A stretch of DNA of 64,000 nt, taken from Microcoleus sp. bin48.metabat.b7b8b9.023 (GTDB lineage: Bacteria; Cyanobacteriota; Cyanobacteriia; Cyanobacteriales; Microcoleaceae). The stretch covers positions 62,001 through 126,000 of the forward strand of contig NZ_JAAFKG010000012.1 in assembly GCF_013299185.1 (NCBI RefSeq), given 5' to 3'. Positions 18,777-27,978 of the stretch are shown here, piece by piece. The notes beneath the pieces were generated by a model. It searched no databases. It saw only the letters and a program-made list of their open reading frames with translations, and had not been told where the DNA came from. A program made the translations under genes and the position numbers. Each line of letters begins with the position of its first letter. Positions within the stretch are counted from its first letter, which is position 1.

Positions 18777-19580
18777 ATGAAAGTCGATCGCCCGATTTTG
18801 CCAGAATTTTTCAAAGGCATTGCACTGTTTACACCAGGGGGAGACTTAATCTATTGTATAGACTCCCGCAAGCAAACTCAGTGGCACTTGCAGTTGTGCG
18901 TTGCTCTCCAGGAGATACTCGGTTTGTCGGAACCGCCGCATTTTCTGATACCTTGCTACACGGCAACAGTTGACTGCTGGCGCGATCGCACCGATCGACA
19001 GTTGCGGGTGGCAGCCGAGGCATACCCCCCGGTGCTGCGACATCAAACGCTGCTAAATGCCATTTTTGGCACGAGCGACTTGGTTTGGGAAGCCCGCAGC
19101 GACGAAATCTGCGAACCAATGGCGATCGCCACTTATCACGAACAATTCCCCGAACTTTGGGAAAATCACGACTTAGTTGTACGATATCCGATCGACGTTG
19201 GGCGATCGGACTCTGGCAATTCTGCGATCGTACCTCCCTCCCACTTTCGGCAATCTCCGCTGTTCCCGGGAACCAAACCAACAGGACTCACCCCACCGCC
19301 ACCAACCCAAGGGTACGTTTTGCGGCTGTTTGTTTCCGGGAGCAACCCCAGCACCGAACGCACCCTCGAAACTTTATACCAATTCCTAGAGAAATGTCTC
19401 GATCGCCCCTACACTTTGAAAGTAATCGATGTGTTAAAACATCCCGAACAAGCAGAAGCAGATCAGATTTCAGCAACTCCCACTTTAATTAAAATCTGGC
19501 CGAAACCCGTGCGGCGAATAGTCGGCGAATTGAACGATGCCCAAAAAATAGTCAGATTGTTGAGCAATTCAGAATTTTAG
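18777..19580 (+). CDS. KaiB-domain protein with a long N-terminal extension
   Basis: A 267-residue protein. The C-terminal 75-80 residues (about 179-255) match the KaiB thioredoxin-like fold: YVLRLFVSGSNPSTERTLET, LDRPYTLKVIDVLKHPEQAE and ISATPTLIKIWPKPVRRIVG. KaiB switches fold and binds KaiC in the circadian clock, and related KaiB-like domains are found in SasA. The first 150 residues are a separate domain (FFKGIALFTPGGDLIYCIDS, LQLCVALQEILGLSEPPHFL) joined by a proline-rich linker. Canonical KaiB is about 100 residues, so this is not the clock KaiB itself. It is probably an accessory clock-output or redox protein; that role is inference. No kaiA or kaiC is nearby. Confidence 0.85.
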   Translation: MKVDRPILPEFFKGIALFTPGGDLIYCIDSRKQTQWHLQLCVALQEILGLSEPPHFLIPCYTATVDCWRDRTDRQLRVAAEAYPPVLRHQTLLNAIFGTSDLVWEARSDEICEPMAIATYHEQFPELWENHDLVVRYPIDVGRSDSGNSAIVPPSHFRQSPLFPGTKPTGLTPPPPTQGYVLRLFVSGSNPSTERTLETLYQFLEKCLDRPYTLKVIDVLKHPEQAEADQISATPTLIKIWPKPVRRIVGELNDAQKIVRLLSNSEF

Positions 19581-19590
19581 ATTTGTGCGA

Positions 19591-20130
19591 TTATTGCATA
19601 CTGGCGATCGCCGGTTGACTCACCATCGAATTAACAAGATCCAGCAACTGCTGTTGAGACACTGCACTCGCCGATACCGCAACGGCATATCTGAGTCCTT
19701 CCTGTTCCCAAGAAATAGTTCTGCCACCACCTTTTGCTAAATAGTAGCCACGAATTCCACCACTCAAATTAATTGGCGAAATATCCTGATCTTGCCCGGG
19801 CCAATTTTTAGAATGAGCGGGTGAAACCACCGCGAATACTCCGACAGTGCAAGACGAAGCATTAGCAGATTTACCGCACTCCGGCTTAATTCCGATATTA
19901 ACTTTAAATACTTTACCATCCGACTCAATGAAAGGATAAAGCTGTATCGGAGTAGCGGGGATAGACGCAGGCAGCCGCATTTTCAAACCTTTGGGCAATT
20001 GGCGGCGAATGTCGTCAATCAGCGGCCTAAAAACAGAGGCTGGTTGGGCGATCGCAGATTCCACCGCCAATAAACCGCTTCCTAAAACTGTCAGACTGAC
20101 TAAACCAGCGAACAGAGCTTGCAACTTCAT
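19591..20130 (-). CDS. secreted protein of unknown function
   Basis: The likely start is ATG 20130 (MKLQALFAGL), giving 179 residues with a classic signal peptide (hydrophobic AGLVSLTVLGSGLLAV, cleavage after AIAQ). A longer frame from 20196 would place 22 poorly supported residues before it. The mature part has a basic LPKGLKMRLP, a two-cysteine stretch (ECGKSANASSCTVG) and an aromatic C-terminal motif RTISWEQEGLRYAVAVSA. I do not recognise a family. It is convergent with the KaiB-domain gene, 10 bases between stops. Confidence 0.65.
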   Translation of the reverse strand: MKLQALFAGLVSLTVLGSGLLAVESAIAQPASVFRPLIDDIRRQLPKGLKMRLPASIPATPIQLYPFIESDGKVFKVNIGIKPECGKSANASSCTVGVFAVVSPAHSKNWPGQDQDISPINLSGGIRGYYLAKGGGRTISWEQEGLRYAVAVSASAVSQQQLLDLVNSMVSQPAIASMQ

Positions 20131-20362
20131 CGATAGATTCCCTGAAAATAACCGTTTAATAATACAGCTACAAACTCTCGACTCCGCCTCACCCAATCGG
20201 ATGATTTATTATCCCCCAATAGTATGACTATCCCTTTTCTCAGTAACATGAAGTACACTTTGTAATTGGTAATTAGTAATTAGTCATTAGCCATCGATCG
20301 CCTGCGTGCTTCAATTACTTAGCAATCGCTATAAATAGGAGTATAATAATAAAATTATTTAA

Positions 20363-20707
20363 AACTTTCACGATATTCTTATTATTAATAATTTCCATCG
20401 GCATTACGGAAGCTTACTCCATCATTGCGACATTCACAACCCCAATATCTTGCATTACTCAGTACAAATTAACGATTGGGAATCTATAGGATGGAAACCA
20501 ATTCACAGCAATAGCAAAAAAAATACGGCAAGATTAGCAATTTGGCAAATTGATTGGGATAGATTTCAAACTGCCAAATGGATATTATATCGGGAAAAGG
20601 AACGCATCAATCAAGCATTGCATATTTCTGTAGCAGAGTTTCACGAACGCTGGCAATATGAACTCTATCGATTCAATTGCGAACATTGGGCAAGACTTTT
20701 CAGTTGA
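20363..20707 (+). pseudogene. fragment resembling an LRAT/NlpC-P60-like (NC) domain protein
   Basis: The frame is open from 20363 but has no ATG; the first plausible start is TTG 20450. The translated tail EFHERWQYELYRFNCEHWAR ends in an NCEHW motif like the catalytic Cys motif (NCEHF) of lecithin:retinol acyltransferase-like proteins. Upstream, HYGSLLHHCDI and NILHYS resemble the HxGIY and viHYS strands of that fold. The N-terminus is missing or degenerate, so I call it a broken gene. The rest of the 20131-20970 gap contains only AT-rich sequence and a partial GTCAACT run. Confidence 0.35.
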
Positions 20708-20970
20708 CAGTTGACAATTGAGGGCGACCTCTACCTGGAAGGAAGAGGATTGGAGTAATGAATCGTCTTTTTTAAATTTCTCCCGAGCGGGCTTGGGGCT
20801 TTCAACCAATTCTTTCTGATAACAACAGGGGATGCGAGAAGCCCATCCCTCTCCTAACTAAATTTAGCAAGTAAGAATTACAGGCGTTGAGTATTAACTG
20901 TTTAAAACCTCGCTGTCAAATGCTTTCCTGCCAACTGCTAACTCTCAATTGTTTAAGCAGCATACTCCAA

Positions 20971-22182
20971 TTAATCAGAAAGATATTTGGTTAAGCGATC
21001 GGCAATTTTGCTGCTACCGCCCGATCGCCCCATTCTTTCTAAGCCATTTTTTACGCAAGTCTCTAAATATTTTTTGTCTCGCAAAGTGCGATCGACTGAC
21101 GCGGCAGCTTCTTTGATAATCTCAGGATTTGCTGGTTCTGTGCCAATAACTTGCACTGAATCACCTAACAGCCGGTTTTGAGCCTCGGCAAACCGATAGG
21201 TAAATGACGGGCCGTTACCAGGGATGGTAATTACTGGTTTTCCTAAGCCTACGGCTTGTTCGATCGCAGTTCCCGTCATCCCAATTACTAAATTAGACTG
21301 CTGCAAAATGTCGGCGAAAGCATCGGAGTAGCAAATTACTTCAACTGTTGCTGCTTTTTCACTATCCTGCTGTTTGATTTCTTGACAAACTAACTTTCCT
21401 TCTCGGTGCAGCCATCCGGAGCGCGCTGCAATATTATCTAATTCCAGCATTAAACTTGGAACTAAGGCTGCTCGAAACTGCACTGGTAAGGTAGAGTTGG
21501 CGGCAATTTCTTTGACCAATTTTAGCAGCAAAATCAGGTTTTCCGTGGCTTCGGGGAGCCGCGAACCGGGCAGAAGGGCGATCGTCCTAACTCCAGGCTT
21601 TAACTGCAAATCTTTGCCTGTAGCATTGAGGTTGTCCATGACAGGATTGCCGACAAATATCGCTCTCTCGAAACCCTGTTGGTTTAAGTCCGCAGCAGTC
21701 AAAGCATCCCTGGTGAAAATAGCCAGACATTGCTCGGAGGAAAGCAAATAATTCAAGACGAAACCCAAATCGGCTAGCCCTTCGTAATAAGTAGAATGAG
21801 CCGACAGAAAAATTATATACGGGCGGCCTGTGGCATGGGCGAACCCCGCCGCGACAATATCCCCAGTCGTTACCACCAAATCGCATTGCTGCGAATGCGC
21901 CGAAGCAGCCTTGACTTGCTGCCAAGTCAAACGAAGTAGCCCCGCCCTCACATCTTTGAGGAAAAATAGGGGATTCATGTAAAAAACTCCCCCAGATGGC
22001 ATGGGACTGGTGGGCCCGATAATTGGTACTGTCGATCGACTGTAAGCAGCCCCATCACCGACAATGGGCATCGCTGAAACCTGAATCTCTGGCGCAGATG
22101 CTCTCAAAGCATTGACAATTTGACAGTTAATCGCGTCTTCCCCGTGGCCGTTGCTGAGGAAAAGTATTTCCTTGGAGTTCAT
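20971..22182 (-). CDS. LpxB-related (lipid-A-disaccharide synthase-like) glycosyltransferase
   Basis: A 403-residue protein of the LpxB-related family conserved in cyanobacteria. N-terminal LFLSNGHGEDAINCQIVNAL is the nucleotide-sugar transferase start. Later blocks include VVTTGDIVAAGFAHATGRP, FVGNPVMDNL, IALLPGSRLPEATEN and SNLVIGMTGTAIEQAVGLGKP. True LpxB makes lipid A disaccharide, but these relatives occur in organisms without a complete lipid A set, so the acceptor is unknown. It probably acts at the inner membrane. It is divergent from guaB3, with a TnpB-less IS derivative between the two starts. Confidence 0.85.
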   Translation of the reverse strand: MNSKEILFLSNGHGEDAINCQIVNALRASAPEIQVSAMPIVGDGAAYSRSTVPIIGPTSPMPSGGVFYMNPLFFLKDVRAGLLRLTWQQVKAASAHSQQCDLVVTTGDIVAAGFAHATGRPYIIFLSAHSTYYEGLADLGFVLNYLLSSEQCLAIFTRDALTAADLNQQGFERAIFVGNPVMDNLNATGKDLQLKPGVRTIALLPGSRLPEATENLILLLKLVKEIAANSTLPVQFRAALVPSLMLELDNIAARSGWLHREGKLVCQEIKQQDSEKAATVEVICYSDAFADILQQSNLVIGMTGTAIEQAVGLGKPVITIPGNGPSFTYRFAEAQNRLLGDSVQVIGTEPANPEIIKEAAASVDRTLRDKKYLETCVKNGLERMGRSGGSSKIADRLTKYLSD

Positions 22183-22259
22183 GGGAATGAAAATTATTGA
22201 TGAGCTTTTGTTAAAAACCGTGAGAGGATCGCGACCGGCAACCGAGCTACGATTTTGTT

Positions 22260-22715
22260 AACAAGGCAGACGGGAATTCCCCCACTATACCGTACTCGGT
22301 TAGTGGGGGATGAAAGGCGTGTGAGTCGTACTCGATGAACAAATAGATAATTGCTTAGCAGAAACATTTCGAGAATTGGTACAATCGGTTTGGAGGTCGA
22401 TCACCCCGCGCGGCGTCTAAAAGGCCGTTGCACTCGAGCAAGCGTAAGTACGCTTCGCACTATCCACTAAAAGAAATCCGCCACTGAATATATCAAACGC
22501 CATGTGGGTTTCCGACTAAAAACATTTCTGCCTTCGGAAGGAGGGTGGCTGCCTGGGCATCGTGCAAGGGATGTGAGAGTCAGGGCAAGACGGCTTGTCA
22601 AACCTCTAGACGCTGCGTAAGACCGAAACATAAGGCAAGCTTGTGTCGAGGCGGTGGCGGTTGAAACAGGAAGCCCCCGTCATAGCGGTAATCCGCTTGA
22701 CGGTGGGTACTTCAC
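22260..22715 (+). mobile_element. TnpB-less IS200/IS605-type derivative with reRNA/omega-RNA-like right end
   Basis: The gap between the LpxB-like gene and guaB3 holds a left-end hairpin CCCCCACTA...TAGTGGGGG (22278-22310) followed by GATGAAAGGC, the same hairpin-GATGAA layout as the two tnpB elements in this window. It ends with GGAAGCCCCCGTC, a hairpin, and TTCAC (22711-22715). The last 80 bases translate to CVEAVAVETGSP. This matches the C-terminal tails of the other two elements (VEAVADELGSLP and TEAIPNELGSLH) and overlaps the RNA end in TnpB elements. About 1 kb of tnpB is missing. The interior is GC-rich with several stems (for example GCAAGCGTAAGTACGCTTCGC). The left boundary is approximate. 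Confidence 0.65.
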
Positions 22716-22748
22716 TCTAATTTAAATACATTGTGGAAGTGAAACAGC

Positions 22749-23912
22749 GTGAATATTGAAATTGGGCGGGGCAAAAGCGCTCGCAGAGCTTACGGCATAG
22801 ATGAAATCGCGCTCGTACCGGGACAGCGTACCCTCGATCCGAGTTTGGCAGATACTAAGTGGCAGATTGGTGGGATCGATCGAGAAATCCCGATCATCGC
22901 CAGCGCCATGGACGGAGTAGTCGATGTCCGCATGGCCATTTTGCTGTCGGAATTGGGAGCAATGGGCGTGCTTAACCTAGAAGGAATTCAAACCCGCTAT
23001 GCTGACCCCCAACCCATTTTAGAGCGCATCGCTTCTGTGGGGAACCACGAATTTGTGTCTCTGATGCAGCAACTCTATGCCGAACCCATTAAGCCAGAAT
23101 TAATCGAGCTCAGAATTAAAGAAATTAAAGCTGGAGGAGGGATTGCCGCCGTCAGCGGTACACCCGCAGGTGCGAGCAAATACGGCTTAAAAGTTGCTGA
23201 ATCTGGAGCCGATATATTTTTTGTGCAGGCTACTGTAGTCTCGACTGCTTTTCTTTCCCCAGAGTCGATCGCATCTTTGGACTTGACCCAATTCTGTCAA
23301 GAGATGCCAATACCCGTAATTTTGGGCAACTGCGTCACCTACGAAGTCGCCCTGAATTTAATGAAAACTGGCGCCGCAGGCATTCTCGTGGGCATCGGGC
23401 CGGGGGCTGCTTGCACATCTAGGGGGGTATTGGGTGTCGGCGTTCCCCAAGCGACAGCGGTAGCAGACTGCGCCGCTGCGCGGGACGACTACTATCGCGA
23501 AACTGGCAAATACGTGTCGATAATTGCGGACGGTGGTTTAATTACCGGGGGCGATATCTGCAAGTGCATTGCCTGCGGCGCTGATGGAGTGATGATTGGT
23601 TCGCCCTTTGCTAGGGCTGCGGAAGCTCCGGGCCGGGGCTTTCACTGGGGAATGGCGACTCCCAGCCCGGTTTTGCCGCGAGGCACTCGGATTCGGGTGG
23701 GGACTACTGGGACTGTGGAGCAAATTTTGCGGGGCCCAGCACTGCTCGATGACGGTACGCACAACTTGCTTGGAGCGCTGAAAACTAGCATGGGTACCTT
23801 GGGCGCTAAGGATATTAAGGAGATGCAGCAAGTGGAAGTGGTGATTGCTCCTTCTCTGCTGACGGAGGGTAAAGTCTATCAAAAAGCTCAGCAGTTGGGT
23901 ATGGGTAAGTAG
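22749..23912 (+). CDS. guaB3: GuaB3-type IMP dehydrogenase-related protein
   Basis: A 387-residue TIM-barrel protein of the GuaB3 family, shorter than catalytic GuaB because it lacks the CBS pair. GKSARRAYGIDEIALVPGQR replaces the usual IMPDH start. The active-site loop is GIGPGAACTSRGVLGVG, with the cysteine in the position of the IMPDH nucleophile. IIADGGLITGGDICKCIACGADGVMIGSP is the phosphate-binding region. It probably converts IMP to XMP or a related step in guanine-nucleotide supply; the family is less characterised than GuaB. The start is GTG 22749 with GGAAG nine bases upstream. The leader begins 34 bases after the end of an IS derivative. A good terminator follows at 24057-24089. 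Confidence 0.9.
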   Translation: MNIEIGRGKSARRAYGIDEIALVPGQRTLDPSLADTKWQIGGIDREIPIIASAMDGVVDVRMAILLSELGAMGVLNLEGIQTRYADPQPILERIASVGNHEFVSLMQQLYAEPIKPELIELRIKEIKAGGGIAAVSGTPAGASKYGLKVAESGADIFFVQATVVSTAFLSPESIASLDLTQFCQEMPIPVILGNCVTYEVALNLMKTGAAGILVGIGPGAACTSRGVLGVGVPQATAVADCAAARDDYYRETGKYVSIIADGGLITGGDICKCIACGADGVMIGSPFARAAEAPGRGFHWGMATPSPVLPRGTRIRVGTTGTVEQILRGPALLDDGTHNLLGALKTSMGTLGAKDIKEMQQVEVVIAPSLLTEGKVYQKAQQLGMGK

Positions 23913-24056
23913 ATTTATCGATTGAATACCATCGTACCTTGACAAAATTTGTGCGATCGTCTCGAAATTTACAGAATGTTGTGGAATTATCGAGAAGGAG
24001 GTGTCACAATATAAGAAGCGGAGACGCATGTTTCCGTTCACTCCTCACACCACACT

Positions 24057-24089
24057 CCGCCCGGACTACTGTTCGGGCGGTTCCTTTTT
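24057..24089 (+). terminator. rho-independent terminator of guaB3
   Basis: CCGCCCG and CGGGCGG form a GC-rich stem around GACTACTGTT, followed by TTCCTTTTT. The rest of 23913-24350 shows only a purine-rich stretch (24145-24180) and no gene. Confidence 0.8.
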
Positions 24090-24350
24090 GACCCCAAGCG
24101 CTCCCCTTTACTGACTAGGTACGGGGTTAAGGCTGTTCGATCCGGAGAGGGAAGAGGGGAAGAGGCGGAGAGGGGGAAAATTTTTTGGTGGCAGAATGCC
24201 GAATTCTAACTTCCATTTCTCGAATTTTTTCAGAAGCCTTCTGTTAAAATCGTCGCTCCGACCCACAAAGGGATAGCGTGCCACGTACAATCGTCGTGCA
24301 GAACTCAGAATAGTGGACTCCTGTTTGAACTCCGAGATTCAATGCTGCAA

Positions 24351-25790
24351 GTGAACTAACCACCCCAACTGCTATGCGGTATGGGGTAGGCTTCCCAATT
24401 CATCAGCAACCGCCTCTACATTAGTAGACTTACGCCCATACCGATGAAGGTCTTACATTGCCTCCAAGGGCAGTATCGCTGGTTCCCAACGACAATATCC
24501 GCAAGCCTTCATTCTTGATATTGATAGCAGCATTGATATCCCGGTCATGATGTTCCCCGCAATGCGGACATTCAAACATCCTGATCGATAAATCAATCTT
24601 GGCTACTTTCAGCAGTGTGTTAGAGCAAAGATGTGAGGAAGGAAAGAATCTACCCACTTCTAGGTAAATCTTGCCGTCTTGCTCCGCTTTGTATTTGAGC
24701 ATGGTTTGGAACGTTCCCCAACTTACATCGCTGATTGCTTTAGCTAGGTTGTGATTCTTGACCATGTTTTTCACTGCCAAGTCTTCCACCACAATCACTT
24801 GGTTTTCGTTGACTATCTTGCGGGATAGCTTATGGAGGAAATCTTCTCTCACTCTAGAGATTTTGGAATGCACTTTCGCTAGTGCTTTTTTAGCCTTACG
24901 ACGTTTGTTCGTCGTTTTATCCTTTTTGCGGGACAACTGACGCTGCTTTCGCTTCAGGTTGCGCTCATGCTTTTTTAGATGACGAGGGTTTTGAAACTTT
25001 GAACCGTCAGAAGTAACGGCAAAATCAGTCAGTCCCAAATCAATCCCAATGGCATGACCTTCGCTATTCGATTCTGGTTTTTCAGTACCATCATCTAGCA
25101 ACAAGGAAGCGTAATAGCGACCATCTGTCATCCGGGATAGCGTCACAGTTTTGAGTTTCTTTCCCTCAGTTTACCGATGAATTTTCGCTTTAACTGTGCC
25201 CAGATTGCCGGGGAACTTAATCTCGGAATTGCTGAGGATTTTAACGTTTGCAGGGAATTGAATCGACTGGCGACCGTGCCTATTTTTGAAAGTTGGGTAG
25301 CCTGTGCGACCATCAAAGAAATTGATAAACGCACCAGACAGATTCAGAACAGAAGATTGAAGGCATTGAGAGTAACACTCTTTCAACCATTCGTATTCTT
25401 TCTTCCAAATCGGAATCATTTTCTTCATGTCATAAGCCGATACTCCCTTTCCCGTGTCTTTGTAGGTTTGGGACATCGCAGCCAAAGATTGATTCCAAAC
25501 CCAACGAACACACCCGAAAGCCTGTGCAAGATGGGCTTCTTGAATGTCGGTGGGATAGATTCTGACCTTGACTGCTTTCAACATGACTATGTTTATCGTG
25601 CTTCTATGAGTATGATAACACCCGCAAGACAAAAGCTTCTGGTTTGCCCAATAGACTGACTGGCTGTTTCCTCCGTCTCCGCAACTCTATTGGCTACGCC
25701 AATTCGTTCAGGGAGCGTCGTCAACAGCCCTGGCTTTCATCCCACACCAATCGCAGCGCTATCGCGCGAGGGATTCCCGCGCCCGTTAGC
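24351..25790 (-). mobile_element. IS200/IS605-type element carrying a decayed tnpB
   Basis: On the minus strand the right end reads GGAAGCCTACCCC, a hairpin, GGGGTGG, and TTAGTTCAC ending at 24351, matching the intact element at 27979-29442. The left end has a hairpin ATCCCTCGCGCG...GTGTGGGAT (25774-25739) followed by GATGAAAGCC. There is no TnpA (Y1 transposase). The outer left boundary is approximate, near 25785-25790. Confidence 0.7.
24372..25584 (-). pseudogene. tnpB RNA-guided nuclease, inactivated by a stop codon and a frameshift
   Basis: The N-terminal part (MLKAVKVRIYPTDIQEAHLA, from 25584) and the C-terminal part are in the same frame, separated by one TAA at 25171-25173. Aligned with the intact copy at 28190, the TAA replaces a Gln codon (HKQLPDAK against HR-stop-TEGKK), so a single CAA-to-TAA change explains it. 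The RuvC residues are still readable: D in IGIDLGLTDFA, E in VVEDLAVKNM, D in HDRDINAAIN. Near the C-terminus a one-base shift after NVRPSS moves GRKSTNVEAVADELGSLP into another frame. TnpB proteins are RNA-guided DNA endonucleases; this copy should be dead unless the stop is read through. Confidence 0.85.
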
Positions 25791-25897
25791 TAAATCTAAA
25801 ATCTAAAATCTAAAATCGTAAAATCGACTGACGCAAGTGGTTACACTTTTTGCTAAACTTGTTATCCGAGAAATAGTATTTACAAGGATGGCTAGGG

Positions 25898-26221
25898 ATG
25901 TCAGCAGCCGCGCAAGTAACCGACTCTACCTTTAAACAGGAAGTGCTCGATAGCGAAGTTCCAGTTCTAGTGGATTTTTGGGCTCCCTGGTGCGGGCCCT
26001 GTCGGATGGTGGCGCCCGTCGTAGACGAAATTGCCCAGCAATATGAAGGGCAGGTGAAGGTAGTAAAAGTTAACACCGACGAGAATCCTAATGTGGCAAG
26101 CCAATACGGTATCCGCAGCATTCCGACGCTGATGATATTTAAGGGCGGTCAGCGGGTTGATATGGTGGTTGGGGCAGTTCCGAAAACTACTCTGGCCAAC
26201 ACTCTGGAAAAGTACATTTAA
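25898..26221 (+). CDS. trxA: thioredoxin
   Basis: A 107-residue thioredoxin: [20 protein letters not shown] with the WCGPC redox site, cis-Pro in RSIPTLMIF, and the C-terminal helix LANTLEKYI. It reduces disulfides of target enzymes, including those regulated by light. The start is ATG 25898, with AGGATGGCTAGGG upstream supplying the ribosome site. It stands alone, and the upstream 25791-25897 holds TTTTAGATT repeats. Confidence 0.97.
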   Translation: MSAAAQVTDSTFKQEVLDSEVPVLVDFWAPWCGPCRMVAPVVDEIAQQYEGQVKVVKVNTDENPNVASQYGIRSIPTLMIFKGGQRVDMVVGAVPKTTLANTLEKYI

Positions 26222-26409
26222 CCAAACTGCGAGAGGTTTCGGGCTGTTTTTTGGGGCCGCGAAATCTAACTATCTTCAGAACCGGGGCAAAGCTACTGGA
26301 AAAGTTATTAGTTGCTAGCAGTGCTATTTGCTGGTGGCTACTGGCTTCTAAATTTGGCTTGCCCCTTAATTTTTAGCAACAACAAATTGTTACCGTTTCG
26401 GAAAAATTC

Positions 26410-27471
26410 ATGATTCCTTCTGGTCAAGGTTTTGAGTCCCTCCAAGCTGATGCGATCGACTTAATCGATCGCCTGCCAATGTTAAAGCACTCTGAGTGGA
26501 TCGAACGATCGCTCTCGACGATCGTGCAAATGGCTGGAGAGGAACTCGATCGCCTCGATTGGAAGATTATGGCGTCGTCGCTGCGAGATATGGAGAGAGC
26601 TTTTTCCATGTTTTATCCTTACCGCCACGTTCGCAAAATTGTGATTTTTGGTTCGGCGAGGGTGTCGCCGACATCGGCGGAATATTTGCTAGCCAGAGAT
26701 TTTGCACGGGCGATCGCCCAGCAGGGATTTATGGTGATTACTGGTGGCGGTGGGGGGATTATGCAGGCGGGGAATGAGGGGGCGACTGCGGAACGTTCTT
26801 TTGGGCTCAACATTCAGTTACCTTTCGAGCAGAGTTCTAATCCTTTCATTGCGGGCGACTCCAAGTTGCTCAATTTTAAATATTTTTTCACCCGCAAGTT
26901 ATTCTTTCTCCGGGAAAGCGATGCTTTGGCTTTGTTTCCCGGCGGTTTCGGCACTCTGGATGAGGCTTTTGAGTGTCTGACTTTGACTCAAACTGGCAAG
27001 TTTGGGCCGGCCCCTTTGGTTTTGCTCGATCGACCCGGAGGCGATTATTGGCACGATTGGGATTATTTTGTACAAAAACAATTGCGTGGTCGGGGTTTGA
27101 TTTCAGCCGACGATCGCAGCCTGTACACAATTACAGATGATATAAATGTCGCTTGTGAGGCGATCGCGAGTTTTTATCTGGTTTATCACTCCTGCCGCTA
27201 CGTGGATGGAAAACTGGTAATTCGCTTGAAGTCTCAACTTTCTGAGGAGAATGTCGATCGATTAAATACTAATTTTAGCGATATTTTGGTAGACGGTAAA
27301 ATCGAAAAAAGTCAAGCTCTGCCCGCCGAAGCCACGGATGAAACCTTTGCTTTACCGCGCCTAGTTTTGCATTTCAACCAGCGGGATTCGGGGCGGCTTT
27401 ATCAGCTAATTGCTGCGATTAATCAAATGGGAGCGACATCGCCGGCGGCGGCGCATCCAGAACAAAAATAG
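26410..27471 (+). CDS. LOG family protein (putative nucleoside monophosphate phosphoribohydrolase)
   Basis: A 353-residue protein whose core has the LOG/lysine-decarboxylase-like signature. VIFGSARVSPTSAEYLLARD opens the Rossmann-like fold, ITGGGGGIMQAGNEGA follows, and PGGFGTLDEAFE is the PGGxGTxxE active-site motif. LOG proteins cleave nucleoside 5'-monophosphates, releasing the base, as in cytokinin activation. This is the long form, with about 75 extra residues before the core (a helical ERSLSTIVQMAGEELDRLDW) and about 100 after. The physiological substrate in cyanobacteria is not clear. Confidence 0.85.
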   Translation: MIPSGQGFESLQADAIDLIDRLPMLKHSEWIERSLSTIVQMAGEELDRLDWKIMASSLRDMERAFSMFYPYRHVRKIVIFGSARVSPTSAEYLLARDFARAIAQQGFMVITGGGGGIMQAGNEGATAERSFGLNIQLPFEQSSNPFIAGDSKLLNFKYFFTRKLFFLRESDALALFPGGFGTLDEAFECLTLTQTGKFGPAPLVLLDRPGGDYWHDWDYFVQKQLRGRGLISADDRSLYTITDDINVACEAIASFYLVYHSCRYVDGKLVIRLKSQLSEENVDRLNTNFSDILVDGKIEKSQALPAEATDETFALPRLVLHFNQRDSGRLYQLIAAINQMGATSPAAAHPEQK

Positions 27472-27601
27472 TTATAGCAGTTGACAGTTGGTAGGGGCGG
27501 TGCCCCCGTGCCCGCCCTCTTAATTAGCAGTTGACAGTTATGGTACCCGAATCAAACCGTCGATCGATCGCGGGTGCATCTGATTTTTGCAAATATATTC
27601 G

Positions 27602-27673
27602 TAGGGGCGAAGCATTTCGGCAGTCAATCTCTGGTTCTCACTCATAAATTATGTGCCGAAATGCTTCGCCCTT
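27602..27673. repeat. inverted repeat GGGGCGAAGCATTTCGGCA
   Basis: GGGGCGAAGCATTTCGGCA and TGCCGAAATGCTTCGCCC flank about 32 bases. One arm recurs near 41590-41615. The remaining 27472-27766 contains GTTGACAGTT runs and GGTAGGGGCGG repeats; I see no gene. Confidence 0.7.
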
Positions 27674-27978
27674 GCCAAATTAAGATGCACCCTCGATCGC
27701 GGGGTAGCTTGCGTCAGTCAGATGGGGTAGAAGTCCTAAGAAAGTAAAAAATTAAGGGCAAAAGGTATGGCTTACAGCGATTTTAGTTTGGCAAGCATCA
27801 AAAAATCTTTAAATTTAACGATTTCGCCCAGACAAGATTTGTTTTCCGCCGTACCTGATTTACAATGCAGCAATTATTTAACAGAAACTTTAGCTTATAA
27901 TGTGCCTTTTGCTCTGGCGAGGAATACGGAAAAATCGCGATCGGAAATGATTATTGCGCCGATTTTGCTGGAACTTAC

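Noticed and set aside
22380-22715. RNase P RNA or another housekeeping RNA
   Set aside because: No RNase P consensus strings were found; the right end matches TnpB-element termini instead.
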